Assembly (NCBI GenBank): GCA_018715645.1
Contig: DVLE01000010.1
Location: 1-53,119 of the forward strand
Origin: Candidatus Merdisoma merdipullorum
GTDB lineage: Bacteria > Bacillota > Clostridia > Lachnospirales > Lachnospiraceae
DNA: 53,119 nt
Direction of reading: 5' to 3'
This document shows, piece after piece, positions 42,617-52,245 of the stretch. Within the stretch, counting starts at the first letter, position 1; every line of letters starts with the position of its first letter. The notes beneath the pieces are model-generated. The model saw only the letters and a program-made list of their open reading frames with translations, did not search any database and was not told the DNA's origin. Made by a program: the position numbers and the translations under genes.

Positions 42617-43582
42617 TCAGTTGAAAATAGTCTCGCTTGTCTTATTTCCTTCTCCATCGTACCAGGTAGCCCGAATCAATGTCCCGTCTTCGTCATATTC
42701 CCATTCTGCAACGTCATAAAGATTACCGTTCCCATCAAAGGCCTCGTAATACACGCGGTTTCCTGCTTCATCATACTGATAATACCAGTCAAAATCTATT
42801 TCTCCGTCTGGTTTATAAGCGGTCTGCCGCACTGTATTTCCCTCTCCGTCATACTCATAGATGCTGTATGACTGCAAATTGCCCTCAGCGTCATATTCAT
42901 CTGTCTGGATACATTCTTCTCCTTCGCCGTCGTAAGTATAGGCATAACTGCCAATCTTTTCTCCTGTCAGCACATCAAAATCGATTCTTTCCATAATCCT
43001 GTCACTGTCATCATACCTATATTCCACACGGCTGAAAATACCGTTAGAGAAGTCATATCCTCCATTATCCACGATTTGTCGTCCCGCTTCGTCATATTCA
43101 TAATCTATGTGGGCCACCGGAGTCCCTGACGCGTCATAACAGGTGATTCCCTGCTGGATATGCTGTGCATTATAGTCCCACTGGTGATACCAGAGCAGTT
43201 GACCGTTTTCATCGTAGTGACTCATCCTCAGTGTATTGCCCCAATAGTCAGAAATGGTTCCACTGTCCAATTCCTCAATCCTCGCCTTCAGGCTTTCATC
43301 TCCAGTGGCATCATATCCTTCCTGCAGGATCTCTCTCGCGGTTTCAAAATCACCCTGGACAATATAGGTTTCCGCAAGCCCCAGATAGAGTTCCGCCTGC
43401 TTAGGAGCAAGCTCAATGGCTGCCGTGAAAACCACAATAGCTTCCTCATAGTCACCTTCTTCCAAATATTTCATTCCAAGGTCGTACTGCTCCTGCCATT
43501 TTTCGGCCGTGCTTTTGCCGCAGGCAGGAAGAAAAACCATCAACACCATCAAGCACAGCAGCCATTTCAGCTTTCGCATCAT
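42617..43582 (-). CDS. TPR lipoprotein with YD-type repeats (array member 4)
   Basis: 321 residues. Signal peptide and first helix are nearly identical to member 3, but the TPR part then changes: LGMKYLEEGDYEEAIVVFTA, then LAPKQAELYLGLAETYIVQG, with one TPR unit fewer. YD-type repeats follow (SHYDENGQLLWYHQWDYN, YDASGTPVAH, YDEAGNRVYYEAFDGNGN). The shared 5' end with a different middle suggests recombination between copies. No toxin domain. Confidence 0.83.
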   Translation of the reverse strand: MMRKLKWLLCLMVLMVFLPACGKSTAEKWQEQYDLGMKYLEEGDYEEAIVVFTAAIELAPKQAELYLGLAETYIVQGDFETAREILQEGYDATGDESLKARIEELDSGTISDYWGNTLRMSHYDENGQLLWYHQWDYNAQHIQQGITCYDASGTPVAHIDYEYDEAGRQIVDNGGYDFSNGIFSRVEYRYDDSDRIMERIDFDVLTGEKIGSYAYTYDGEGEECIQTDEYDAEGNLQSYSIYEYDGEGNTVRQTAYKPDGEIDFDWYYQYDEAGNRVYYEAFDGNGNLYDVAEWEYDEDGTLIRATWYDGEGNKTSETIFN

Positions 43583-43603
43583 TCATACTCCTCCCTCTGT
43601 CGC

Positions 43604-45223
43604 TCAGATAAAATCTCCCTCTGTTCCGCCAAATCTTCTTGTATATCCCTTATCAATGGCATTTCGCTCAGCTTCCAGCGCTTTCCAGCCATCATCTGTT
43701 TTTTGTATGGTAACCAGTACAGTATTCAAATAATATTCCTGGCCCAGATATTCGTCTATGGAAATTTTGTATATATCATCCTCCACACTTTCAATTTCCA
43801 GACTGTCCATATCCATCTTGCCGCCAGCTACGGTAGAATATCTTAAATATACCTTTCCGTCGATCTCCATATAGGTTTCTTCATCGAAATATTCTTCATA
43901 AAGGCTGTCGCTTACCATAGAATGAACATAATTTTTGACCTCGTCCATCGAATGGAAGCCAATCGCCTCTGCGTAAAAATCATCATATGCCGGATAACCA
44001 GGCCCCTCAATACGATTGCTCCGATCTAGCTCGACGCCATTGCTGTCCCTGTATAAATTTTCTATTACGCAAAGCACGTCCCGCACAGATTCTTTGAAAT
44101 CATTTTCTTCTATGCCAAGCTCGGTCCTGGCCTTGAGCAGTTGGTATTCTTCCTGCCCGACGCCAAATTCATTTGTGCCGTTTAATGCATTTAATTCTTC
44201 GTAAGTAGAAAAATATAATCCATACTCTCTTTCAACAGCGTCAACGTCGGTTCCTTGCGTGCCGACAGTATTTTGATATAATATCTGTTCTTCAGCGTCC
44301 GAAGCATATTCTGTCCCGTAACTAAAATAATTCATATCTATGTAGGGGATTCCCACCCGCTGCATTTCAGCGATAATTCTGTCCGGCGAATCATTCAGAT
44401 TCTCCATACTATTCTGAGACCAATGCCTTTGAAGCTTTATCCCATCGATTGAGATTTTATAAAGCTCACTTACAAACTCTCTCACGCCAGTATAGGCGCC
44501 TATTAATTCTTCATTTGTCACAATGCAGAAAGCAGCCTGCTGCTCACTGAAAATAAGCCGTACTGTCATGGCGTCACAGTAATCAACCCTCCCAATCTGC
44601 TGTTCCGCCGTCAGAATCATTTGCCCATCCTGATAATCATACAGAGAGGCCCACAGATCACAGGAATCCAAAACTCCAGAGGAAGCGCTTGACATATCTG
44701 AAAAAACACCCGACATATAAGTAACCAGAAGTTCATCCACTCCATCCGCATCCACATCACACAATACATAGCTGCTGATTCCCTGCTTTTCCGTTGTGTA
44801 AGTTGAAGCGTCTATATAGCCAAGCGAGCCTCCAAGCTCCTGAAGCTTCACATCTACAGCCTGAGAGACCGCGGCAGCTTCCTGGGCCTGAATCAGTTCC
44901 TCCACTTCCTTTATTTTTTCCTGAATCAATCCGGAATCCTCACATTTATTTAGTCCCTCCGCCAGTACAGCCTGGGCCTGTTCAAATTCTTCCTGGGCCA
45001 TATACACGTCCGCCAGTCCGATATATGCCTCGATTTGCTTCTCATCCAATGCAATCACTTTATTAAACGCAACCACAGCCTGTTCATAATCATCTTCCTC
45101 CAGGTATTTCTGACCAAGCGCCAACTGCTCCTTCATCTGAGAGGAAACATCTTGATTGCAGCCCGTTACCGCAAACATTACGAGTATCAGCCCTATGATT
45201 ATCGTATAGCACTTTTTTGACAT
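43604..45223 (-). CDS. TPR lipoprotein with large VCBS-like domain (array member 5)
   Basis: 539 residues from the ATG at 45223, which follows GGAAAGGAG; a longer open frame upstream is not supported. Lipobox VTGC, then NQDVSSQMKEQLALGQKYLE: the TPR part belongs to a more divergent subgroup, shared with member 11. The C-terminal 370 residues include SYVLCDVDADGVDELLVTYM, a VCBS-like Ca-binding pattern, and a Tyr/Glu-rich region that I do not recognise (for example YSTVAGGKMDMDSLEIESVE). A 110-bp gap upstream contains a 7-bp A+T-rich hairpin (45254-45277). Confidence 0.8.
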   Translation of the reverse strand: MSKKCYTIIIGLILVMFAVTGCNQDVSSQMKEQLALGQKYLEEDDYEQAVVAFNKVIALDEKQIEAYIGLADVYMAQEEFEQAQAVLAEGLNKCEDSGLIQEKIKEVEELIQAQEAAAVSQAVDVKLQELGGSLGYIDASTYTTEKQGISSYVLCDVDADGVDELLVTYMSGVFSDMSSASSGVLDSCDLWASLYDYQDGQMILTAEQQIGRVDYCDAMTVRLIFSEQQAAFCIVTNEELIGAYTGVREFVSELYKISIDGIKLQRHWSQNSMENLNDSPDRIIAEMQRVGIPYIDMNYFSYGTEYASDAEEQILYQNTVGTQGTDVDAVEREYGLYFSTYEELNALNGTNEFGVGQEEYQLLKARTELGIEENDFKESVRDVLCVIENLYRDSNGVELDRSNRIEGPGYPAYDDFYAEAIGFHSMDEVKNYVHSMVSDSLYEEYFDEETYMEIDGKVYLRYSTVAGGKMDMDSLEIESVEDDIYKISIDEYLGQEYYLNTVLVTIQKTDDGWKALEAERNAIDKGYTRRFGGTEGDFI

Positions 45224-45333
45224 TGTAAGCTCCTTTCCCTCATGATTTTGTAACATTTTATTCCGTTCTTTAAAATGTCCGATAGATGGCCGCATTCCTC
45301 CACCTTTGAAATTAATCAAAGAACCTTCGATGC

Positions 45334-46161
45334 TTATTCCAGTGTATAAGTTCTTGACAAACTCAAATTCTGAGAAACATCATATATATTAACCACATAT
45401 TGTTCTACATTAGCAAAATCAAAAGCATATTCTTCTGGCACGCTAAACGTCCATGTAATGCTATCCTCTGTATAAGTCATCTGCGCATCGCCAATTCGAT
45501 GAAAAGTGTCTCCGGTATCTATCCAAACCGAATGTTGCAAATCCGCCAAAGTCTTTTCTTCTTCAGCTCCTGGTTCAAACGCCCAGGAAGCAGTAGCTAC
45601 TCTGTAAGTAGTTTGCTGCCCCATAATATCTACTTTATAAGAATATTCAGTCATGTTTTCTGTACTGGATGCCAGATTCGTAAGATAACTTTCCTGTAGA
45701 GGAATACTACTGATTGTAATAGTTGCAGTCCGGTTATCTTGCACATGAACCATTAGATCTTTGGCGTCCACATCCAATCCATCTGATGCCATTTGAATCT
45801 GAAAATAATCGTAAACCGATTCATCTTCGCTACTGTTCTGAGAGCCTTCCAGATTTTCCAATCGCAAATTAATATCTTCATCTTCTGTGGCCTTTATGCC
45901 TTGTTCCAGAATTGCCCGCTGGTTGTCAATATCGTCCAAAACAGCATAAATATCCGACAGAGCAATATAAGCGTCCGGCTGATTCGGATCAATCTCAATG
46001 GCAGCCGTAAAGGCTACAATAGCCTCCTCATAATTCTGTTCTTCCAGATATTTCATTCCAAGATCATACTGCTCCTGCCATCTCTCCGCCGCGCTTTTAC
46101 CACAGGCCGCCAAAGTACCAAGCAGCAGCAGAACCAGCAAACCATAAATTCCTGTTCTCAT
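45334..46161 (-). CDS. TPR lipoprotein with C-terminal beta-rich domain B (array member 6)
   Basis: 275 residues. Lipobox LAAC, then GKSAAERWQEQYDLGMKYLE; about two TPR units to residue 100. The C-terminal domain (about 120-275) ends with MTYTEDSITWTFSVPEEYAF, then DFANVEQYVVNIYD and LSRTYTLE. The same ending pattern is in member 9 (YTENSITWSFQVFDEYPFDF), so the two share a domain although three genes apart. Function unknown; predicted surface-exposed. Confidence 0.82.
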   Translation of the reverse strand: MRTGIYGLLVLLLLGTLAACGKSAAERWQEQYDLGMKYLEEQNYEEAIVAFTAAIEIDPNQPDAYIALSDIYAVLDDIDNQRAILEQGIKATEDEDINLRLENLEGSQNSSEDESVYDYFQIQMASDGLDVDAKDLMVHVQDNRTATITISSIPLQESYLTNLASSTENMTEYSYKVDIMGQQTTYRVATASWAFEPGAEEEKTLADLQHSVWIDTGDTFHRIGDAQMTYTEDSITWTFSVPEEYAFDFANVEQYVVNIYDVSQNLSLSRTYTLE

Positions 46162-46183
46162 ATTATCAATTCCCCCGTTACCG

Positions 46184-47275
46184 CTATGAATTTCTAACAG
46201 ACTGAATTAAATTTCCTTCACCGTCATATTCTTCATAACCGATATAGTTGCCGTCCTCATCATAGACACTGACACTACGCCATGATAAGCTCCCGTCTGC
46301 ATTATAGATACCATATTGAATGAGCTTTCCATCCGCATCATACTCATATAAATAATAAGAAGAAAGCTGCCCGTCCGGGGAATATCTGTTATCTCTTTCC
46401 ATATTGCCCTGTGCATTATATATTTTCTCAGATATTACCTCCACTTCCCCATTCTCATCATACCGCGTATAACCAGAAAGCCTCCCTTCGCTGTCATACG
46501 TATTTTCATCAGAAAACATCAGCGCCCCTGTTTCATCATAATAGTCGGTTCTGATACAATTACCTGCCTCGTCATATTCACTTTTTGCCGGTCCAACTTC
46601 TCCTCCTACTGCAGAGTAGTTAACTCCGGTCAACTGTTTTCCGTCCTCACGGTACTCCAGATCCACATGGCCCGTCTGATTTCCGGATCCATCATAAGAA
46701 GTCGCTGTAGCCGTTGTCCCATCCGGATTATAGGTAAATTCCTGATACCAGATAAGAGCCCCCGTCTCATCATAGCTGCTGCGCCTGCGTATATTCCCGG
46801 AAGAATCCGTGATGTTGCCCGATTCCACTTCTTCAATCTTTGCGGCAATTTCTTCATTCCCGCCTGTCTTCTCCAGCCCCTCATTCAGGATCTCCAGAGC
46901 CGCTTCATAATCCCCCTGGCGGATATAAATATCCGCGGCTCCAAGATAAGCAGCCACGTTCGCCTCGTCCAGCTCCAACGCTTTCTGATAATCTGCCAGA
47001 GCCTGTGCCAGATGCTCCTCCGTCTCGCCTGAGAAGACGTACGCATTACCACGGCCCGTATAGGCGTCCGCATAATTCGGATCGATTTCAATGGCAGCCG
47101 TAAAGGCCACGACAGCCTCCTCATAATTCTGTTCTTCCATATATTTCATTCCAAGATCATACTGTTCCTGCCATCTCTCCGCTGAATTTTTCCCGCAGGA
47201 AACTAAAACAACGGAAAGAATAAATACACTTAATATGCTATATACCATTTTTATCAAACATTTTTTCTTTTCCAT
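46184..47275 (-). CDS. TPR lipoprotein with YD-type repeats (array member 7)
   Basis: 363 residues from the ATG at 47275, six bases after AGGTGG; the frame is open for nine more codons upstream. Lipobox LVSC, then GKNSAERWQEQYDLGMKYME. Three TPR units, the linker VESGNITDSSGNIRRRSSYD also seen in members 1 and 3, and about ten YD-type repeats follow. It lies 16 bp after member 8 and 22 bp before member 6, so the genes are almost certainly co-transcribed. Confidence 0.83.
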   Translation of the reverse strand: MEKKKCLIKMVYSILSVFILSVVLVSCGKNSAERWQEQYDLGMKYMEEQNYEEAVVAFTAAIEIDPNYADAYTGRGNAYVFSGETEEHLAQALADYQKALELDEANVAAYLGAADIYIRQGDYEAALEILNEGLEKTGGNEEIAAKIEEVESGNITDSSGNIRRRSSYDETGALIWYQEFTYNPDGTTATATSYDGSGNQTGHVDLEYREDGKQLTGVNYSAVGGEVGPAKSEYDEAGNCIRTDYYDETGALMFSDENTYDSEGRLSGYTRYDENGEVEVISEKIYNAQGNMERDNRYSPDGQLSSYYLYEYDADGKLIQYGIYNADGSLSWRSVSVYDEDGNYIGYEEYDGEGNLIQSVRNS

Positions 47276-47291
47276 AACAGCCACCTGAATT

Positions 47292-49034
47292 TTAATATTC
47301 ATTTAGAACTCTGCCTATCAGAGTCCCGTCTGAACCATATTCGTCATAACCAGTACAGTTTCCATCTGCATCGTATTCATAAGTATTGAGCCAATATAAT
47401 TGGCCGTCCGGATTATATTGGCTATAGCTCACACAATTCCCTGCCGTATCATATTCATACAGATAATAGCCATTTAATTCTCCGTTTTGCTGATACCAAT
47501 TTTCTTTTATCAGGTTTCCCTGCGAATCGTATTCATAGGTAAAGTACCAATCCATCTGGCCATCTGCGCCATATTCCTCATTTCTTTCCAGAATACCCTG
47601 CGCATTATATTTCCGCGTCGCAGAAGCGCTAAGATTGCCATTGCTGTCATAACGTACCCACCGGATCTGGTTTCCCTGAGAATCATACTGATACCAGTAA
47701 GCAGAATCGGCTCCATACTTTTCCTTTATCCTGTTTCCGTCCGTATCATATTTACATTCCAGACGACCTATATTGCCAAATTCATATGTATAATACCAAG
47801 TCAATGGATTTCCAAATTCATCATATGTTATGTCCACATAGCCGGTCTGACTGCCAGAAGAATCATAAGCCGCGACGGAAGCCAGCATACCATCCGCGCT
47901 GTAGCTAAATTCTATAGAATTAAGGACCTCTCCTGCGCTGGTATATTCTGTCGTTCTGAGTCTGTTTTCCAACAACTCCGCGGAGTCGGAGGAAACTCGA
48001 TTTCCAGCTATCTCCCGATTTGCTGAATAGTTATTTACCGCCTCCAAAATTCCTTCATAATCATAAACATTTTCTCCTATGCTCCGTCTCAAATCGCTGT
48101 CATATTCGACCATATCATAAAACGACACGGACTGTTCTAAATCATAGACCTCATTTAACAGATTTTGATATTCTTCTGCAGAAGAAACCTGTATGCCGTT
48201 CCAGTAGTAATCATAAATCGGGTTCCCGTCTGAATCGTATTGAATGTTGGCATTATCTTCCGCTCCATAGTCCCCTTCGCCAAGAGAAATGAACGCTCCA
48301 TTTTCAATACAGTATATATCGTCATAATACACATCCATTCTTCCGCCTGAGTCCATAAAAAGATTCTTTCCTTCTATAAACGACAAGGAAGATACTGCCT
48401 GCTCAATCACACTTCCATCAAAGTACGTACAAATGACTGAGCCGGCCGCTCCGGTTCCAAAGTTAATGAACAGTTCCGGCACACTGTCTCCATTAATATT
48501 TACCAGCATATAAACATCTAAATAGACGCCCAGATACTCATCATACGTTCTTTCAATGCCTTCCAGATATGTGATATAAGCCTCCTGCCAGCCAGACAAA
48601 GGATTTTCTTCTATCCGGGCCGCAATAGACAGGTCTCCCCCTGTCTTATCAAGCCCTTCATTCAAAATCTCCAGCGCGGCATCGTACTCTCCCTGCCAGG
48701 AATAAGCGTCCGCAATCCCCAGATAGGCTTTGGCAAGCGTATCATCCAGATTCAAAGCCTGTTGATAATCCGCCAGCGCCAACGCGATACTTTCTTCCGA
48801 TTCCCCAGACAAAAGATACGCCTCCGCGCGATTCAGATAAGCATCTATCTGGTTCGGCTCAATCTCAATGGCAGCCGTAAAGGCCACGATGGCCTCCTCA
48901 TAATTTTCTTCCAGCAGATACTGTTGGCCCAGATCGTATTGTTCCTGCCATCTCTCCTCTGCGCTTTTGCTGCAGGCTGCCAGTAAAGCTGTCAGCAAGA
49001 TCACTCCCAGCGTTCCGCATCGTTTTCGTAACAT
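47292..49034 (-). CDS. TPR lipoprotein with VCBS-like insert and YD-type repeats (array member 8)
   Basis: 580 residues, the longest of the set. Lipobox LAAC, then SKSAEERWQEQYDLGQQYLL. Three TPR units reach about 145. A middle domain of about 190 residues includes VYMLVNINGDSVPELFINFG (VCBS-like) and a Tyr/Asp-rich part; about eleven YD-type repeats follow from EYTSAGEVLNSIEFSYSADG to the end. It joins in one chain two module types that are separate in members 5 and 7, the clearest mosaic in the array. Confidence 0.83.
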   Translation of the reverse strand: MLRKRCGTLGVILLTALLAACSKSAEERWQEQYDLGQQYLLEENYEEAIVAFTAAIEIEPNQIDAYLNRAEAYLLSGESEESIALALADYQQALNLDDTLAKAYLGIADAYSWQGEYDAALEILNEGLDKTGGDLSIAARIEENPLSGWQEAYITYLEGIERTYDEYLGVYLDVYMLVNINGDSVPELFINFGTGAAGSVICTYFDGSVIEQAVSSLSFIEGKNLFMDSGGRMDVYYDDIYCIENGAFISLGEGDYGAEDNANIQYDSDGNPIYDYYWNGIQVSSAEEYQNLLNEVYDLEQSVSFYDMVEYDSDLRRSIGENVYDYEGILEAVNNYSANREIAGNRVSSDSAELLENRLRTTEYTSAGEVLNSIEFSYSADGMLASVAAYDSSGSQTGYVDITYDEFGNPLTWYYTYEFGNIGRLECKYDTDGNRIKEKYGADSAYWYQYDSQGNQIRWVRYDSNGNLSASATRKYNAQGILERNEEYGADGQMDWYFTYEYDSQGNLIKENWYQQNGELNGYYLYEYDTAGNCVSYSQYNPDGQLYWLNTYEYDADGNCTGYDEYGSDGTLIGRVLNEY

Positions 49035-49063
49035 ATCATCTCACCTTGTATATTTCGTATCAT

Positions 49064-50065
49064 TTACATTTCATTTACTACAAGATATTCCCTATTATAA
49101 CTATAAGAACCGTTACCTTCATCCGGATAATTTCCGCCCTGAAGATGTACCCTATACGCATCAATCTCATCAAAATCAAATGGATATTCGTCAAAAACCT
49201 GAAAACTCCATGTAATGCTGTTCTCTGTGTATTCCACTATTTCTACAGTCCCATAAGGATCGAAAGCATAGGAATCATCAGAGTCTTCAAAATAAACCCA
49301 ATGATAGAAGTTGCAATCATAAGTTTCCAGATTTCTGTCCGTCTCAAAATTTTCGGCAGGCCATGTCATATCCAGTGAATAATACATAGAAGTGCCGCCA
49401 TATTCCATCATATCTTCCGTAAATTCCACTGTAGGACCAATAATATCAACATCAATGAGGGTATGCTGCGTTATCGGCAAAAGCTCCTGGCCAAATCTAA
49501 GCGTAATAATCCCCGCATTCTCGCCTGTCTTTGCAACTGTAAGAGCTTCGTTTTCAAAGTAAAGCTCTCCTGGGCCTTCATACGTACTTTCCACAGTTTC
49601 ATTCGCCATATTTTCATTTTCATACTCATTTTTTATTTCTTCAACCGCATTTATCTGTTCCAGAATTTCTTCTGAGTTTGTAATCTCATGTCCCTTCTGC
49701 AGAATGTCAAGTGCCTCATCATAGTTCTCCTGCTGAATATAGACATCTGCCATTCCCAAATATGCTTCCGGAATAGAATTATCAAGTTCCAGCGCCTGAC
49801 TGTAATCCGCAAGAGCCAGTTCCAGATGATTTTCAACGTCCTGATGTGCAGCGTAAGCATCACCCCGTCCCACATAGACGACTGCCTGCTTTGGATCAAG
49901 CTCAATCGCACTGGTAAAAGCCACGATGGCTTCCTCATAATTTTCCTCTAACAGATACTTTTCTCCCAAATCGTACAGTTCCTGCCAGGTCTGCGTATTC
50001 TTTCCGCAGGCCGCAAATGCTAAAATGATTACAATGAAAATGCAACCTATCGTTTTCTTTTTCAT
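49064..50065 (-). CDS. TPR lipoprotein with C-terminal beta-rich domain B (array member 9)
   Basis: 333 residues. Signal peptide MKKKTIGCIFIVIILAFAAC, then GKNTQTWQELYDLGEKYLLE, nearly identical to member 10. Three TPR units to about 140, then the domain shared with member 6, with YTENSITWSFQVFDEYPFDF near the end. The C-terminal domain has many acidic and aromatic residues. Predicted lipid-anchored and extracellular; function unknown. Confidence 0.82.
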   Translation of the reverse strand: MKKKTIGCIFIVIILAFAACGKNTQTWQELYDLGEKYLLEENYEEAIVAFTSAIELDPKQAVVYVGRGDAYAAHQDVENHLELALADYSQALELDNSIPEAYLGMADVYIQQENYDEALDILQKGHEITNSEEILEQINAVEEIKNEYENENMANETVESTYEGPGELYFENEALTVAKTGENAGIITLRFGQELLPITQHTLIDVDIIGPTVEFTEDMMEYGGTSMYYSLDMTWPAENFETDRNLETYDCNFYHWVYFEDSDDSYAFDPYGTVEIVEYTENSITWSFQVFDEYPFDFDEIDAYRVHLQGGNYPDEGNGSYSYNREYLVVNEM

Positions 50066-50107
50066 TCTTATTTATCCCTCTCGCCTTAATTGAATTATTC
50101 TTCTGTA

Positions 50108-50818
50108 CTATGCGCCGCCTTGTATGTTTTCGGCCAAGTCGCCGATAAGATTTCCTTCCGGATCAATATACAGCACGTCAGAACTAAAGGGCGTCCATGT
50201 ATCTCCATGATCTGCCTCTGACAAATTGACATAGATGCCAAAGTAACTTTCATCCCATTGGACAGGCACAATCGAAACACGGAATTGATAATATCCATAG
50301 CCCGTGACGGCAAAGTCCTCATCCAGCATATGAAAACTCTCGGCTTCTTGCGTATTCGCGCCGATCATCAAAATATATTCCTGTTCATCCGGACACCGAT
50401 AGATAACCGATACCAGAAACTCTGTGGCCTCTCCCGCCAGGTATTTCGCATTGTCAAAAGAAAAAGAGGTAATCTTTATCCCCGTTTCTCCCGACTGCAG
50501 AAAAGAGATGTTGTCCGCAAGTCTCGTAAAGGTTTCTGTTTCACCGCAGGCGGCTATTCCTTCCTGAATTGCCCCGGAAGCCTCCTCATAATTTTCCGTT
50601 CCTACATAAGCGTTGGCAAGACCAACATAGGCGTCCGCTTGCTTCGGATCAAGCTCAATCGCAGCCGTAAATGCCACGACAGCTTCCTCGTAGTTCTGTT
50701 CTTCCAGGTAACGCATTCCCAGATCATACTGCTCCTGCCAGGTCTGTGTATTCTTACCGCAGGCCGCAAATGCTAAAATGATTACAAAGAAAATACAACC
50801 TATTACTTTCTTTTTCAT
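50108..50818 (-). CDS. TPR lipoprotein with unique C-terminal domain (array member 10)
   Basis: 236 residues, the shortest. The first 40 residues match member 9 almost exactly (MKKKVIGCIFFVIILAFAAC, then GKNTQTWQEQYDL), but only about two TPR units follow. The C-terminal 130 residues (GIKITSFSFDNAKYLAGEAT, then QFRVSIVPVQWDESYFGIYV) look like an Ig-type beta-sandwich not seen elsewhere in the array. The shared 5' end and unrelated 3' end point to recombination after duplication. Confidence 0.82.
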   Translation of the reverse strand: MKKKVIGCIFFVIILAFAACGKNTQTWQEQYDLGMRYLEEQNYEEAVVAFTAAIELDPKQADAYVGLANAYVGTENYEEASGAIQEGIAACGETETFTRLADNISFLQSGETGIKITSFSFDNAKYLAGEATEFLVSVIYRCPDEQEYILMIGANTQEAESFHMLDEDFAVTGYGYYQFRVSIVPVQWDESYFGIYVNLSEADHGDTWTPFSSDVLYIDPEGNLIGDLAENIQGGA

Positions 50819-50875
50819 TTCTATGTTGTACTCCTTTCGCTTGAATTGAATGTATAATAAGATAATCCTTCCCAG

Positions 50876-52216
50876 TTACAAATCTTCTTCAAACCCACCA
50901 AATACGCTCCATTTAGAATCTAACGCCATCATCATAGGCATATAATGATCAACATTAACCCCCAATATAGCCTCTACACTTCCAGCCTCAATACAGATTT
51001 CGCATCCTCTGCACACTATACAATTATCATCTTGATAAATCTGCAATGGTTCTATAAATACTTGAAAATCTCGAAAAACAAATCCTACCAGTCCTTCTTC
51101 GATCGGCACAGGTGCTCCCATGTTAAATTCAGACAATCGCCGCGCAACATGTCCTGTAGCCTCATAGTCTTCAGGACCTGAATATTCTTCTACAAATTCT
51201 CCGTCATAGTATCCGTCTGTGAACGTCCCTGTCCATTTTTCGTATGAATACAAAACATCCGTAAAACTTCCATCAAAAGTACTCTCGTTTTGTTCTCTAT
51301 ATATGACTCCCTTTCCGTTTGGCTTATCATTTTTCCATTCTCCATCATAGGCGCTCAATTCACCTGCATTATTGACAGAAAAATAACTTCCCTCTCCTTC
51401 TCTTTGCCCGTTTTCCCAATTACCTGCATAAATCCAAAAAAGAGTTTCCCCATTGTCATGACAGAGTGCAATACCAGAACCGGAAGGCCAACCTAACTCA
51501 TCTGTTTCTCCATAATATATTTTTGCGCCATAATAAAATTCTGTTTCAATAAAAGCATTTACATAGATTGCATCTTCTCTCCCCGATAAATGAAAATATT
51601 CCACATTCTCTTTTAAGTATTTTTTTACTGCATCTACTCCTGAGTTTTCATATATCGAATACAGATATTTTATTTTTTCCATATATTCTTTGTATATCTG
51701 TGGTTCTGATAAATCAGCATAGTACCCTTCCGGATAAGTTATTGCTGATATATTTTCCTGATATATTTTATTTTGAGGATCCAGCTCCAGCAAAAGCTGT
51801 AATATTTTATAAAGCTTTTCCTTTTCGCCATTTTCCTTATAAAAATCTCTTGCTGCCTCTAAAAATTCAATTTGACTTCCATTTATTTCCTCATTAGCGG
51901 TAGTTTCCTCCTTTAGTTGTTCCAAAACAGAAAGTCCTGTCTGAATTACATTATTTCCATTATCAAAATCTTCTGTTACTTGATATATCATCAACAAGCC
52001 ACTATATGCCCGGATCTCTTTCTCATCTAACTCAATAACCTTTTGAAAAGCTACAACAGCCTCCTCATATTTTTCGTCTTCCAAATATTTCTCTCCCAAT
52101 TCCAACTGTTCTGCGATCTGTGTTTCAACGCTTTTTCCACACGCTCCGCATAATACAAAACATACCGAAAGCAGTATCATGCCAAGCCCATAAAAGCGTT
52201 TCCTTCCTTTTCCCAT
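50876..52216 (-). CDS. TPR lipoprotein with MORN-like repeats (array member 11)
   Basis: 446 residues. Lipobox LCGAC, then GKSVETQIAEQLELGEKYLE; the TPR part is of the divergent subgroup shared with member 5 (EEAVVAFQKVIELDEKEIRA). A helical region reaches about 200. MORN-like repeats follow: FWIYAGNWENGQREGEGSYF, AYDGEWKNDKPNGKGVIYRE, WTGTFTDGYYDGEFVEEYSG. The last 90 residues are unassigned. MORN repeats are usually linked to membrane association, but here they may simply be a surface repeat module. The gene looks A+T-richer than its neighbours. Confidence 0.8.
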   Translation of the reverse strand: MGKGRKRFYGLGMILLSVCFVLCGACGKSVETQIAEQLELGEKYLEDEKYEEAVVAFQKVIELDEKEIRAYSGLLMIYQVTEDFDNGNNVIQTGLSVLEQLKEETTANEEINGSQIEFLEAARDFYKENGEKEKLYKILQLLLELDPQNKIYQENISAITYPEGYYADLSEPQIYKEYMEKIKYLYSIYENSGVDAVKKYLKENVEYFHLSGREDAIYVNAFIETEFYYGAKIYYGETDELGWPSGSGIALCHDNGETLFWIYAGNWENGQREGEGSYFSVNNAGELSAYDGEWKNDKPNGKGVIYREQNESTFDGSFTDVLYSYEKWTGTFTDGYYDGEFVEEYSGPEDYEATGHVARRLSEFNMGAPVPIEEGLVGFVFRDFQVFIEPLQIYQDDNCIVCRGCEICIEAGSVEAILGVNVDHYMPMMMALDSKWSVFGGFEEDL

Positions 52217-52245
52217 AACCCTGTCTCCTCCCTCAAAGACATACA

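Noticed and set aside
37239..49034. YD-repeat proteins as Rhs-type polymorphic toxins
   Set aside because: The repeats end at or near the C-terminus, with no Rhs core motif, no toxin domain and no immunity gene between copies. The chains are also too short for an Rhs shell.
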